Positions 13,523 through 24,080 are shown, counted from the stretch's first letter. The stretch is 64,000 bases of DNA from Isoetes taiwanensis (GCA_021234155.1 JAJEKV010000141.1:1058356-1122355), one strand, 5' to 3'. Numbers and translations are program-made. Notes: a model not told the origin generated them from the letters alone.

Positions 13523-13952
13523 GGTTTAGACACTAGAGAGAGACAACGTTAATTATAAATATGTCTATAAAACATTACTTATGTAACGTCGAATAAGGTC
13601 TAATATAAAGCATATGAATGTAGTATGGATTGAATCATGGCAAGGCCCGAAGAAATCGTGTTATCAAGGCATCTACCAAAGGAAAAATAATTAAAGTTAT
13701 AGGTCGAGGAACACCGATAACTGGGTATTATTACCGTCGCATAAAGAATATCCAAGGATATAATACCCGCTGCTATTCTAGGAAGTTGCCCTGTCGTTGT
13801 TAATTAAATTCCGGAATTAGTCCCACCAAATGAGTTGATGTTGTCATAACAAGTTGGCCGGACTTGCTAGGTTACGTCGTGCCATTTGGTCGATTTATTC
13901 CTAGGGAATACTAGCTTTATATATGGTTACCGGTTATCCAGGTTGACTATAG

Positions 13953-14113
13953 CAGAGAGAGGTCGTCTCCCATGGCTATGGCAAGGCTGCTTACTCCGGC
14001 GGCTATGGCGGAAGAGCTTGCTCCGGCGGCTATGGCGGAAGAGCTTGCTCCGGCGGCTATGGCGGAAGAGCTTGCTCCGGCGGAGTTGTTGCCTCCGTGG
14101 GTTTACCAAAGGC
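13953..14113 (+). repeat. 27-bp tandem repeat encoding GYGGRACSG units
   Basis: Units starting at 13,994, 14,021, 14,048 and 14,075 repeat with period 27. One plus frame (open from 13,953, after an in-frame TAG, to a TAA near 14,113) reads HGYGKAAYSGGYGGRACSG and further GGYGGRACS copies. Another frame reads AAMAEELAP units. The GYGG style resembles the glycine-rich proteins of this window, so it may be a captured gene fragment. There is no ATG in the glycine frame. Confidence 0.65.
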
Positions 14114-14189
14114 ATGCCTCTAATTTAGATATGGAATAAATGCACTATAAATATTAGAAAAAGTATTATATTACTTCAAGAAAGAAGTT

Positions 14190-14410
14190 GGCTTATTGGT
14201 AAAGGTGTCGGCTTGGGTGCAGAAGGTCAGGGGTTCAATCCCATGATGTACCTTTTCTTAAAAAGAACGCTAACCTTGGACAAAAGCAGAATATTAGATA
14301 TGTATAATGAAGTAATAGAACATATATACTATATAAAGATAGTTGGCAAGATGGAAAGAGTGTTGGGTTGGAAGTTGGAGGTCACGGGTTCAAAACGTGG
14401 GCAAAACGGA
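14190..14410 (+). other. Two tRNA-like promoter-bearing segments (SINE-like)
   Basis: 14,191-14,245 has an A-box-like TGGCTTATTGGTAAAGG and a B-box-like GGGGTTCAATCCC; 14,341-14,400 has AGTTGGCAAGATGG and a CGGGTTCAAAACG block. Spacing is tRNA-like, but no full cloverleaf is formed, so tRNA-derived SINE pieces are more likely than tRNA genes. Confidence 0.4.
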
Positions 14411-14840
14411 AAAAATTATTTAAAAAAAAAAAGCGGACGCGTATTTTTATACGGCGGACCGTATGGGGCGCCGACGTGCTTATACGCGTTTTATTTTCAA
14501 AAAGAAACACCCTCGGGTACGTCAGCGCCCCTTTTTGTTTTTCGGCGGCCTGTTGTCCGTTTTGCCTCGGGAGACGTGCCCCCTAGGGTATTTGGGAGGT
14601 GCCCGATCCATTGGAGCCGTTTTCACTTTCATCCGAACTGCCTACAAAAAGTTATAGCCCTTCCAAACTTGGGTCCTCCAGTCTCAACTTTTTCCCTCCA
14701 AAATCGCCCTAAACTTCCTAAAACTCACAATTTATTACATCCACCTAACACAAAATTAAATGACCAAAAAGTTAAGCAGTCCAACTAGCCTAAACTCCCA
14801 CTCAACTACCGAACTAACGGGTTAAAGATTTGGTCAGTGC

Positions 14841-16402
14841 TGTGACGCTCCCTGAACATATACGACCCTCGGACGTATACATACGGGGACTTTCCCCTCC
14901 CATGGCGACCAACTCGCCATGAGCAGGGCCCTCCGTCTATTTCGGGCCATCTATGATATGATGCCCGAAAGAAGGACACGAAGGGGTCATTCGGCCCACG
15001 CCTTCAATGGGGCTCCTACGTCGCGGAAGCGTGAATACATGTTAGCACACATCATAAATCATATATAAATAACCACCACGAAGGGTGGCACATCCATCCA
15101 AGTACCAACGACAAAGAATATGCACCTAAACCTAAGAAAACACCCCAAACCCCAGGTTCTACCTCGGTTCAGACTCCGATGAGGCCTCAAGAGATCAACA
15201 GACAGAGGTATAACCTGGCGTTGGCTGACATAGAACATCGGCTAGGGTTGTCCACTCCATCCGCCCCTCCTGTGCACACTTTGCAGATGAGTCCAATCAC
15301 GCTATGGCGTCACTATAGCCTTCCGGATACGCAGACTCAAGGTATCACCCTTCGAGCCTACTACAGGGTTCATGAAGTCCCGTCCGATGAGGCAGGTCGG
15401 GGAAGCGTCCCCTTCCAGGATCACAGTGGTTCCATGGGTGGACTAGAGAATACGTGCGCATCAGCGACCCCGTGATCCGTGCCGACTTACTAAGCCCTAA
15501 ATCTACTCAAAGTGCAAAGGTGCCCCATGCGGGTCACACCAACTACACCCGGAGTGTCGGACCCATACCCGGCACGGATCGCCCTAGCTCACCGGGCGGC
15601 TATTAGGCCTAGTCCTTCATAGAGGAGTCTCGGGAGCCTTTATGTTAGTGCAAGACCCCACCCCACTTCACCACTTGTGTCCCTTGTTTGGTGCTAAGTC
15701 ACTCCATAGCATCCACACTTCGGTGGGCTCTTGTGCACAGGCCGCATCTAATGGGAATAATACAGGGCTCTATCTAGGAGCATACTACAATACATGGGCT
15801 CAGAGGTCTCTACCCCCCGTAATCCCCCATATCCGGAGTGCTAACTAAGCAAAGAACTACTAAACCATCAACCAAAGCACGTACAGAGACTAGAGATAAG
15901 AATACTCACCATATCAATCAAGGGTTAGTCTAACAGGTAAACCACAGAGAAAACAGAGAGAGAACACACCACAGAGAGGTGCTATGCTATAAATCAACAA
16001 AGTAACCTACTGACTAACCGTCAAATCGGTCTTGGGCTACTCCATCTCGACTAACTGAAGGGCGCCTGGCTGATGCTGCTCCTCCTCCATCCCCAATTGC
16101 TCCCAATTCGAATTGGGGCACAAAAGCCCTAATTTGGGTGTCCAAAATGGAAACCCTACCTTGCCCAATCGATTTGGGCCAGGTGGCATGTCATAAATTA
16201 ACTAATTTGGTATTTTAGCCCTTTTTAATATTAGGATAAGCCCTAAATTCGAATTAGGGTTTTGGTTAGGTTTCCACCTTTATAATTTAATTATTAACAT
16301 AGCTAACCTTAGCTTATGAATAATTAATGTGCCATTAATTATTCATAGTGACGTGTCACGTATTTATACTTAAATATGCGTATAAATATGTGGAACGTCA
16401 CA
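14841..16402 (-). repeat. 5' LTR (element sense) of the 8.6 kb retrotransposon
   Basis: 1562 bp direct repeat partner of 7799-9388. On the minus strand the LTR ends ...GTCACA and is followed by GCACTGACCAAATC, the primer-binding position. I could not match it to a specific tRNA. Confidence 0.9.
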
Positions 16403-16570
16403 CCACCCAGAACATAGAGAGTCCATGATTAACAATTACGGTGCCATTAGTCATGAGCAACGAAGAAAATGATGCAGAATTCAAAATAGATTGAAGAGCA
16501 TTCATTCCATATAGGTGCATCCAAGCAGACACAAAAGCATACAAACGATCTCATCATTTGGACAAGCAGT
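16403..16570 (-). pseudogene. Upstream coding piece of the gene cut by the LTR element
   Basis: Minus-strand frame AFVSAWMHLYGMNALQSILN...GTVIVNHGLSMFWV runs into the CCACC target duplication. Joined across the element, the frame continues into 7798-7740. Family not recognised. It lies just downstream of the FCP1-like stop at 16,682 and could be part of the same degenerate locus or a separate gene. Confidence 0.4.
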
Positions 16571-16681
16571 GCCTTTAGGCCCTACGAAGTCCATGTACAA
16601 GTATTTTCATTACAGAATATAATACAATTGTTCATATTTTTTTTCAAAACTTTGCAGAATTTTGCTATCTGAAATCAGAGG

Positions 16682-17765
16682 TCACTGATCTTGATGGCCA
16701 TAATATTTCACGTCCATAGCCCTCATGATCGCGCTGCTCTTCGGATCAACCTGCTTGACGTTCGAATAGTTCCTTATCACAGCGGCCACAAGAATGGAAA
16801 ACAGGGATTCGATCAACACTGGAACGAGATTGTAAGACAACCACTTATCCATTTCATACTCTTTTGGTCGATAATTCTTTGCAATGATTGTATTATCCGA
16901 GTCATGATAGCACTTGTAGGCGCTGTCGTCTATGATCATCGTGTTGTGTTTGTTGAAATCCAGGTATGCTTCATAAACTCTTTCCAGCCTTTTCACCATA
17001 ATAGGCTTCCCCTTCGTGATGGCCGGATCGAAGTCCGACACATGCTCGAACTTTTCGTTGCCTCAAACAAAGTTGAACTTCAAAACGGGCACCATATGGC
17101 CACTTCGAATTCCCCGTCCATGCACCATTGGAAAACCTCTTTTGCTTGAGGCCGAGGATAGACGATCTTATTCGCTACCTTTGTCGGCTTCTCCCAGTTC
17201 GAGTTTGGCTCTGACCAAATTTCTTAATCAGAATCCAGAGCCGGGATCTTTATTCTTTCACTGCCTTTCTTGATGGTCCCATTGTCTTGTACTGGACTGC
17301 CTTTTTTGGATGCAATGTCCTCTTGTGCAACTGAATAGCCAACAGATCCCTGTGATCGTGACAATGATCCTGATTGATTTTCTCGATGTTCTTGAAATGA
17401 TGAAGGCCATCAGTTAGGAATCTTGCATTAGGGTGGCCAGGGGGGAACGGGAAAGGGGGAGGTTCTCGACTCGCGAGTCAGTTCATGCGAGAATTCAAAA
17501 ATCGTTGACTTGGAGGGTTTCTCGACTCTCGAAAAGGAAAATAAACTGACCTCAGTCGAAGATTCTCCATTATTTGTTCTGTTGCGAGTTCATCCAAGCC
17601 TTCGATATGTGAAGGCCCACCTTGGCTGTCTCTCTCTTCTCTATCTCCATCATCTTTGTCCTTCCTATTTCCACTAGTCTTCCTGTTTTGATACTGGTAA
17701 TGAAGCAGATTTAGGTATGACGTAATGGTCTCAACCAGGTCCTTGTTCCCAACTGCAGATATTGG
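16682..17765 (-). pseudogene. Decayed FCP1/NIF-type HAD phosphatase domain with long serine- and charge-rich upstream segment
   Basis: Minus-strand coding in several blocks. 17,760-17,560: VGNKDLVETITSYLNLLHYQYQ, then a charged linker DKDDGDREERDSQGG and HIEGLDELATEQIMENL. 17,400-17,110: SRSQGSVGYSVAQED... then KIVYPRPQAKEVFQWCMDG and FEVAIWCP, matching the RP...EFL.WCF..FEVGIWSS block of plant FCP1-like (NLI-interacting factor) phosphatases. 17,041-16,682: VKRLERVYEAYLDFNKHNTM and IIDDSAYKC (about 16,945-16,913), the conserved NTLLIDDSPYK block, and a C-terminal LSYNLVPVLIESLF. In-frame stops (near 17,230 and 17,085) and a missing middle make it a pseudogene. The N-terminal DxDx(T/V) catalytic motif was not found. 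The insertion at 17,771 separates it from 22,016-23,429. Confidence 0.6.
17463..17538. repeat. CTCGACTCGCGAGTCGAG palindrome copies in a presumed intron
   Basis: TTCTCGACTCGCGAGTCA at 17,463-17,480 and TTTCTCGACTCTCGAAAA about 40 bp on. Same motif as in the 18-25 kb region; here it lies between two coding blocks of the phosphatase-like pseudogene. Confidence 0.6.
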
Positions 17766-17924
17766 TTTTAAGTCGCATTTAATTAAAGTGGGACAAATCT
17801 CGCAATTTGGGACTCAGACTGAAAATGAGACTTATACAATTTTTTTTTTTTGGATTGAATGCTTGAATAGATTTTTTTCTTAATAAAAACAACAATAACA
17901 TTTACAAAGAACAATCCGAAAAAA

Positions 17925-18170
17925 GAAGGGGAGACGATGGAGAAAGAATGGTAGGAAGGAAGGGGAGATGGAAGGGAGGGAGGGAGGCAAAAGAATGGAA
18001 GGGGAGAAGTTGGGGGAGAAGTTGAGAGAAGTCATGGAAGGGGATAAGTTAGAAGAAGGGGGGAGGGAGGAAGTTCGGAAAGGGGGGCGAGAAGAGGGGG
18101 CAAGGGGAGGTGGGTAGAGTGGGAAGAGTTGGGGGAAGAGGTGAAGAGGTGAAGGGGAAGGGGGAAGGTG
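17925..18170 (+). repeat. Polypurine low-complexity tract
   Basis: About 245 bases that are almost entirely A and G (GGGAGGGAGGGAGG, AGAAGTTGGGGGAGAAG and similar). Such tracts can form triplex DNA; no coding. Confidence 0.85.
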
Positions 18171-18289
18171 AGATCAAAATATAATTAATAATTAATTCAA
18201 TTAAATATAAAATAATTTAATTAAGTAAATAATTAATAAAAAAATATAAACATTCTCTTCTCTTCTCGACTACTGAGTCGAGAATTGGA

Positions 18290-19730
18290 TGCTGGATTTG
18301 CCTCTGCCTCCAGATCCTCCGTTATCTTCTTCACGTTGGGCATTTCTGAGCTTGAAGCTGGATTTGCCTCTGCCTCCATTTTCCTCTGCCTCTGCCTCAA
18401 AACCATGAACCCGGATTCAACTCTGTTGCACTCAGACCTGCAGCTTTGGCTCTAAGTGCAAGGAGTGACCTGCGCCCTCTGCAAGATCCGGAGGGGTAGC
18501 AACCGCCAAAGCTGACCGGAATGTCTGCACCTCTGTCCAAGACCTCTTTCTACAAAACCCTTATCTCTGCAAAGTCGGCCATGTGAGAGCGTCTGGAGGC
18601 GCCAAATCCAGAAGAAGAGGAGCCGCAGGTGGTGAAGGTGGATTTGAGTAGAAGCTAACAGCAGTAGAAGCAACAGTAGTAGAAGCTTCTTTTCTGGAAC
18701 GTTCTGGAACATGGCCGATTCTTTGCTTGGAGGAGCGATTCTTTGCTTGGAGGCCGATATCAATGCCTGCATTATGACATCATATGCAAAGAACGCACCA
18801 GTACTTAAGAAAGAAGCGAAGGAAGAACAGCAGAGCAAGATGGATTTCCTGAAGACAGCCTCTTCGTTTTTGGGATGGCGTTCACAAATTTGAATCTGAT
18901 CCGCCTAAGAAAGAAGGAGCTCAGTCCTGTGCCTCTGCTCCCAAAGCCAGGAGATGGCAACGTCCCCTCTTCTCAAGAGGTATTTTCTAGCGCTCAGCTT
19001 GTGTTTGGCCGTAGTTCCGTCGATGGGGCCGCTTCCGCCCTCCATGAGCTTTCTGTCGCAGAGATGCCGGAATCACCTTGGTAGATGGCTGTCGAGCAGA
19101 GCTATGGGGATTATCAAAAGGATAATCTCGGGTTTTAAGGTCTGACGAAGTTCAGGAAATGGATCGGCCAGAAAGAAATTTGACATTCCGAGAAGCAAAT
19201 CCAAGATCAAGAAAAAGCTTTGGAGTAGTGAATAGGTCCGGCCAGGCGAAACGGTAAGCTCTGAAGCTCTGAGCCCTGTGTTCTGGAACGAGTCATTTAT
19301 ACACACAATTTCTGGACTCAAATTTTCCCCTGCTGCAAATGGCTCGCTGGCGGACTGATTTGTAGCGACAGGTCTGGAGGTGATGGGTTATGGAGGTGCA
19401 AGGCAGAGGAGCTATGGCGTTGGGAGCTTCTTTCGGTGGCAGGACTTCTTTCGAGCTTCTTTCAGAAGTGGGCAGGACTTCTTGGCATGGATTCGATGGC
19501 CTGGAGGCCATATCCGGCAGCTGCAGGCCGCAAATGGGGACGTATTCTGCTCCCTTCGTCGCCACCCTTCCAAGCTCTGATCCAACCTGATCAAGGGCGT
19601 TTCCAAGCTGATCCGACCTGGGGCGTTTCCAAGCTGATCCGATCTGAAAGCTGATAGGAAGCAGGTTCTTGAGAGTTCGCCATAGCCAGCCACAATGTCA
19701 AGGTGTACCAAATTTTTTCTTCTCAAAAGG
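18290..19730. other. GC-richer block with short open frames, no recognised gene
   Basis: Several overlapping frames of 60-130 codons occur on both strands (for example 18,711-18,893 and 18,954-19,145 on plus, 19,293-19,565 on minus), including CTCTGCCTC-type simple repeats. One plus frame begins with a hydrophobic stretch (LKRYFLALSLCLAVV). None matches a family I know. Confidence 0.35.
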
Positions 19731-19849
19731 TACGTACCAAATTTTAAATTTCAAGCATGGCGGGAAAAAATGGCGGGGTATAAAAAAAAAGCGGGTTAAA
19801 AAAATACTTTAAAAAAACAAGTATAAAATTAACGTTGCCATTGGGGTTC

Positions 19850-20250
19850 ATCACCCATTGTTACACAAATTATTTCTTCACACGTGCATTTTTTAGTTGT
19901 TTCTTAGTTTGTCACATTCTCTGATTCTACTTTAATATTTGCATTCTTCGATATATGAAGTTGATTTCTACTTTGGTCATGTTTATATTGACGCATTATT
20001 ATTATAAGCTCAACATGTGAAATATTTAAGTTGGTTTTCAAGTTGGTCACATTCTCCCACTAGCGTTTGTGGCCCATGGTTTATGGAATTTATTATTTTT
20101 TAGATGTGCATTGTCGAGTTGTTTTCTAGTTGCTCATGTTCTCCCCTTTTTATTTCAATATTTGATGTCAAGTTGTTTTCTAGTGGCTCACTTTCTCCCT
20201 TGTTGATTAAATATTTGCATTTCACGATTTAGAGGTCTAATCATTTCTTT
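19850..20250. repeat. Degenerate tandem repeat of about 100 bp
   Basis: Recurring block AGTTGTTTTCTAGTTGCTCA then TTCTCCC and AATATTTGCATT, imperfectly repeated three to four times. Confidence 0.45.
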
Positions 20251-20559
20251 TGCCCCTTCCACAATTTGATGCATCTAAAATTAATGTTAATATATATATA
20301 TAATTTGACGATTATTTATACACCCCCAATTTCTCCCTTTATGCATGTGCAGGAGGTGCTTCTACATATTCCATCACTTAAGGGCCTGATTTGGAGCCAA
20401 ACCTACGCCACCCAAACCAAATGATATAGTTTGAACATTTAGGACATTGTCCTAAATCTTTTTTTCAAAGGTATGTACAAATCCCCCCCCCCCCCTCTTT
20501 TTAAATTTCAAATTAGAATGATACAGGTTTATTGTTTTTCTCCACAAAGACATTAGTAT

Positions 20560-20715
20560 TTAGCACACATTAGTATTTAACAATTGTTTTTATACTAGCA
20601 CACATTAGTATTAGCACACATTAGCATTTTTATACTAGCACACCTTAATTAGCATACATTAGTACTTTATACTAACACAATTTCATAATACACGCATTAG
20701 CATACTAGCACACGG
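20560..20715. repeat. TAGCACACATTAGTAT minisatellite
   Basis: The block AGCACACATTAGTATT recurs about seven times with variable spacing. Confidence 0.7.
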
Positions 20716-20724
20716 TCCTTCTGA

Positions 20725-21260
20725 CCCCTAAAACTTGCGTTTTTCGCTTTGAGTTGCCTTTCTTTTCGCGAGTCGAGAAAGGCTTTCGACCCTAAAACCT
20801 GCGCTTTTTTTGCTTTGGGCCGCCTTTCTCGGCTTCGCTGAGTCGAGAGCGACCTTGACCCTAAAACCTGCGTTTTTGCTTTGAGCTGCCTTTCATTTCC
20901 AAAATGGCCCTAAAACCTGCGTTTTTTGCTTTGAGCTGCCTTTCTCGACTCGCGAGTCGAAAAAGTTTTGCACCTTTCGACTTCGCGAGTAAAACATCGC
21001 GTTTTCGGCGTTTTTTTAGCCTTTCGACTGGCGAGTGAAAACTATGACCCTAAAAACATGTTTTTAGCGTTGTGCTTTTCGACTGTCCTTAGCCTTCTTC
21101 CCGAAACATGCGACTTTGGTTTTGCTTTTCATTTCGCGAGTCGAAAACCTAAGCCCCTAAAACTGCGTTTTTAGCGTTGAAGCGCCTTTTCATTCGCGTG
21201 TGAAGAACCTTTCCCGACACCTAAAACTTCGTTTTTAAACTTTTGGCTGCCTTTCGATTT
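20725..21260. repeat. About 80-bp tandem repeat carrying the CTCGACTCGCGAGTCGAG palindrome
   Basis: Each unit has CCCTAAAACCTGCGTTTTT, TTTGAGCTGCCTTTC and a more or less complete TCGACTCGCGAGTCGA palindrome (best at 20,942-20,962). Six to seven degenerate units. Confidence 0.7.
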
Positions 21261-22015
21261 CAAAGTCGAAAAGTGGCTATATTTTCAAAAATGGCCCTAA
21301 GAACTGTGTTTTATTTTATTTATTTTGCATGTAGCATCACTTGACTATCTTGATTTTGTCTTTTGCAGTCCTTATCTCGACCAGGTAGTACATGCTTGGG
21401 AGCAATGAAAAGACCAGTTCATTGAAGAAAGATGGCGAGAAGAAGGTGGTGGCATCAGTTGGACATACAAGCACGTGGCCTATGAAGGAACTCTTCATAC
21501 AAATTTCTATCGTCTGTAAGTTGCTCCGTGACTTGGACAGAGCTCCACGCGCCGTTTGCACTAGGTGGTTCATGTGTGAAGAGGGTGTAATCATTGTGAT
21601 AATACGACCACTATGGTCTCTTCACCCACTGTAATGTATATTGTAATGAGCCTATTTATAAATATAAGGTACCTCAAAACTAGTATTTTTTGGTGATTAA
21701 GTAAACAATTTGCTTAATTTTTGTTGGAATTTGTGATCTCTTGTCTACCCACCTAAGAAAATAGAGCTAAAATGTCTTGGTAAAGGAATTCACCCTCACG
21801 CGAAAAACTCTTATTTTGAATGACAAATAAGCCCCAAAACAGGGACTCGACTCGCTATCCGAGCAAACTGGGAGAAAGCTTGGATGCACATTAACAGACA
21901 AAAATTCGAATTAAGGACAGTTTTCGGGTTGGGGTGCTCCTTTTTGTGTAAAATAACAGGGTTCCGAAAAAAAATGGGAATGGAATGAGTCCCACTTTAA
22001 TTAAATACGACTTTT

Positions 22016-23429
22016 TTGTTCTATAAAGCATAGCCACTTGAGAGAACATGCCATTCATATACCACTCGCATACAATCTGATCTCCCTCGACCAAGCTTGT
22101 AATGAAGTACTTGATAACTCTCGGCCGGATAGGAATCCTATGTATTAGACCCGTAGCACCATCAGTGCTGACTTTGCCAAGTGATGTCACATCCCCCATA
22201 AACCTGCCGCCCTTCCAAGGTTCCATATTTTCCTGAGAAATCATGGATTTATCGACATAGTGGTGCTCGCTTGACCAGCACTTGTCCAAGTCTGCATTCA
22301 ACCTTGAAACTAGAACCAAAATTATGTTGGAAAAACTTGGTGCCTTTGGCGGGCCAACTCTATACTCATGTTCCAGCTCGTATATGAGGCACTTGCTGCT
22401 ATTGTATTTTGACAGTGGCTAATGCTGGCAAGTTCAGTGGGTGGTATATCTGCTAACAGAACACTATACTCCCGCTTAGAATACCGATCCTTAATCCTCT
22501 GCGGGACCTCCTTTTCAGTCTACAACACTTGTGTTGCCCTTACGGAATGCTGTCCATCCACAACCCAAAACCTCACATCTTTACCCTTCACGCCTTCCTC
22601 AGTGCTCCACCTTAACAACTCACCTGTAGCTCTGCTGAACGAAATAACATCTGCAGACATTGGATCCGCAACAGGATGATGCACCATGAGGTTCAGTATC
22701 TCTAGCATGTGAGCTGCATTGAATTCCATGTGGTTGAAGAGGACAGCATCACCAGTGCAAACCTTCAAGCATCTTATATTCAGTAGCAACTTGTGGCTAA
22801 TCTCCAGTGGATAAAACTGAGCCAAGCGCTCCATCCTTTGGGCCCCCCTCTGCGACTTCTTTATTTGGTTATTTGGATCCAAGAATTGGGAGTCTGCCAT
22901 TTCGTCATCTTCCGCTTCGGAATCCTCTGGAAACTCTTAAACACGTTAGATGTGAAGATCTCTATGTTAAAGAGCTTCTCCCTCACCCTAGAAATTTCCA
23001 TTCCGAGCTATTGACAATTTCCTGGTGTGATAAAATTTTTGCTTCAATACATCTTCCACATACAAAGTGACATGTCATGGATCTGGGGCAGCAACAGAAA
23101 GGACCACACTAACCTTCTTATACTTGTTGCCGGAACTTCTTTTGTCCTTGTGCCAGAAAACAGATCTTTTTCTTTCCTACAAGACGTTATTTCCATATAC
23201 CACCAGCAATCCGCAGGGGTTTCCCGCAGCTGTGTCTCCAATCCTTCAAGGACGAAGAATGGAGTTCTACCAGTGATGACGAGGGACTCTGCCATAAATG
23301 CTGCAAGGCAAAAATATTGTCAGAACAGGTAGACGAATTGAATAAAATTGAATGCTTGCCGGGCGGCATGGTCTTTCGTTTCTTCGTGCTACTAGACCCC
23401 GGGCCCCGCTTCTTTGGTGGAGTCGCCAT
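22016..23429 (-). pseudogene. Decayed gene with a DGQHS motif (possible ParB-like/DGQHR-type domain)
   Basis: Minus-strand coding blocks. 23,429-23,360: MATPPKKRGPGSSSTKKRK, a basic start that looks like a nuclear signal. 23,300-23,060: AESLVITGRTPFFVLEGLE...TPADCWWYME. 22,900-22,520: GAQRMERLAQFYPLEISH... then KDVRFWVVDGQHSVRATQVL (DGQHS at 22,544-22,558). After a stop the frame continues TEKEVPQRIKDRYSKREYS. 22,270-22,030: HHYVDKSMISQENMEPWKGG and VIKYFITSLVEGDQIVCEWY. DGQH-S/R is reminiscent of ParB/DndB-like 'DGQHR' proteins, but I cannot confirm the fold. Stops at about 23,090, 22,970 and 22,520 show decay. It may be the N-terminal half of the locus whose C-terminal part is the FCP1-like block at 16,682-17,765. 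Confidence 0.5.
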
Positions 23430-23814
23430 GTCTTGATGCCGGCGCTGTCTCTTGCTGCTCGAATTCCCTTCTTAACTTAGTCTCTTCCGGTACTCTGTGA
23501 TTTTGGGACTGCACGTAAAAACAGGTTCCGACGTATTCTTAAATTTGAAATTAAGGACATACACTCATTCAAGGCAAAAAAGCGGCTAAGAGTATAGCAC
23601 TGCCATCTTTAGCCCGTCCAAACACTAATTTGAACTTTTACATTTTGAGGCACTAAGTGTATCAGGTGCAGAGGAGTGTATCCGGTGCAGAGGAGTGTAT
23701 CGAGTCTTAGCAGCCAGAGGCACAGAGAGATTCCGAACGACTTCTCGGCATGGCGCCACGATGTTGTAAGCTCCTAACTTTGGTTTAATCTGTAGCTCCA
23801 TCTAACTGAGGGTT

Positions 23815-24080
23815 TTGTTGAAACTAGATGATTTGATCGATGTCTGTGGGGCCAAAGTAGCAGCGGGAGATGAACTAGAGGACAGGAGAACTCTTCACTG
23901 CAGCGCCATGGAGAAGGGATACACAAGGATCGCTTTAGCACAAGTTTTTGATGGAGATGCCTTGTTGATGCGGCTGACAGAAGAAGCAAAGATCCTCGAA
24001 GAGGCTGCGGGATATGTGATACAATGGCCCAAAGAACATTTGCGAGAAGAGGTGAATGCTTACCACTGTTTTATTTGGAT
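23815..24080 (+). pseudogene. DUF8039-like fragment of a plant transposase-associated protein
   Basis: Open frame from about 23,815: RRTLHCSAMEKGYTRIAL, VFDGDALLMRLTEEAKILEE and AAGYVIQWPKEHL. The pattern (H..L..G...V.V..V..GDA.L...T.....L..A.G..V.WP..L) is what I know from the domain found in plant En/Spm (CACTA)-associated proteins. A possible donor, GAAGAG|GTGAAT, follows. There is no ATG start; treated as a fragment. Identification rests on pattern only. Confidence 0.4.

Larger units (their letters stand above)
7799..16402 (-). mobile_element. 8.6 kb Ty3/gypsy-type LTR retrotransposon without intact coding (LARD-like)
   Basis: Two long direct repeats (7799-9388, 1590 bp; 14,841-16,402, 1562 bp) begin TGTGACG and end CGTCACA and are flanked by a perfect 5-bp target duplication CCACC (7794-7798 and 16,403-16,407). 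On the minus strand the sequence next to the 9388 end is a purine tract (AAGGTGGGGAGAA) directly before TGTGACG, preceded by GAGGACAGCATCATTTTTA, the usual layout at the 3' end of plant Ty3/gypsy elements; this sets the orientation. The 5.4 kb interior has no open frame of gag-pol size. It is either a very decayed element or a non-autonomous large derivative. LTR copies differ by small indels (for example about 17 extra bases near 8,146), so the insertion is not recent. Confidence 0.85.
17771..22013. mobile_element. 4.2 kb element with terminal inverted repeats, satellite-rich interior
   Basis: The left end AAGTCGCATTTAATTAAAG (continuing TGGGAC) at 17,771 is found inverted at the right end (about 22,013-21,990, AAGTCGTATTTAATTAAAG). 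TTTT flanks both ends and could be a target duplication. The interior holds a polypurine tract, satellite-like repeats and many CTCGACTCGCGAGTCGAG-type palindromes, with no transposase recognised. Placement between two coding parts of a co-oriented minus-strand pseudogene suggests insertion. A related end is at 7,074. Class unknown; the ends could also be two independent insertions. Confidence 0.5.

Noticed and set aside
14213-14788. Plus frame of 191 codons inside the 8.6 kb element
   Set aside because: The element's sense is minus, the frame covers a tRNA-like segment and the leader region, and no domain is visible.
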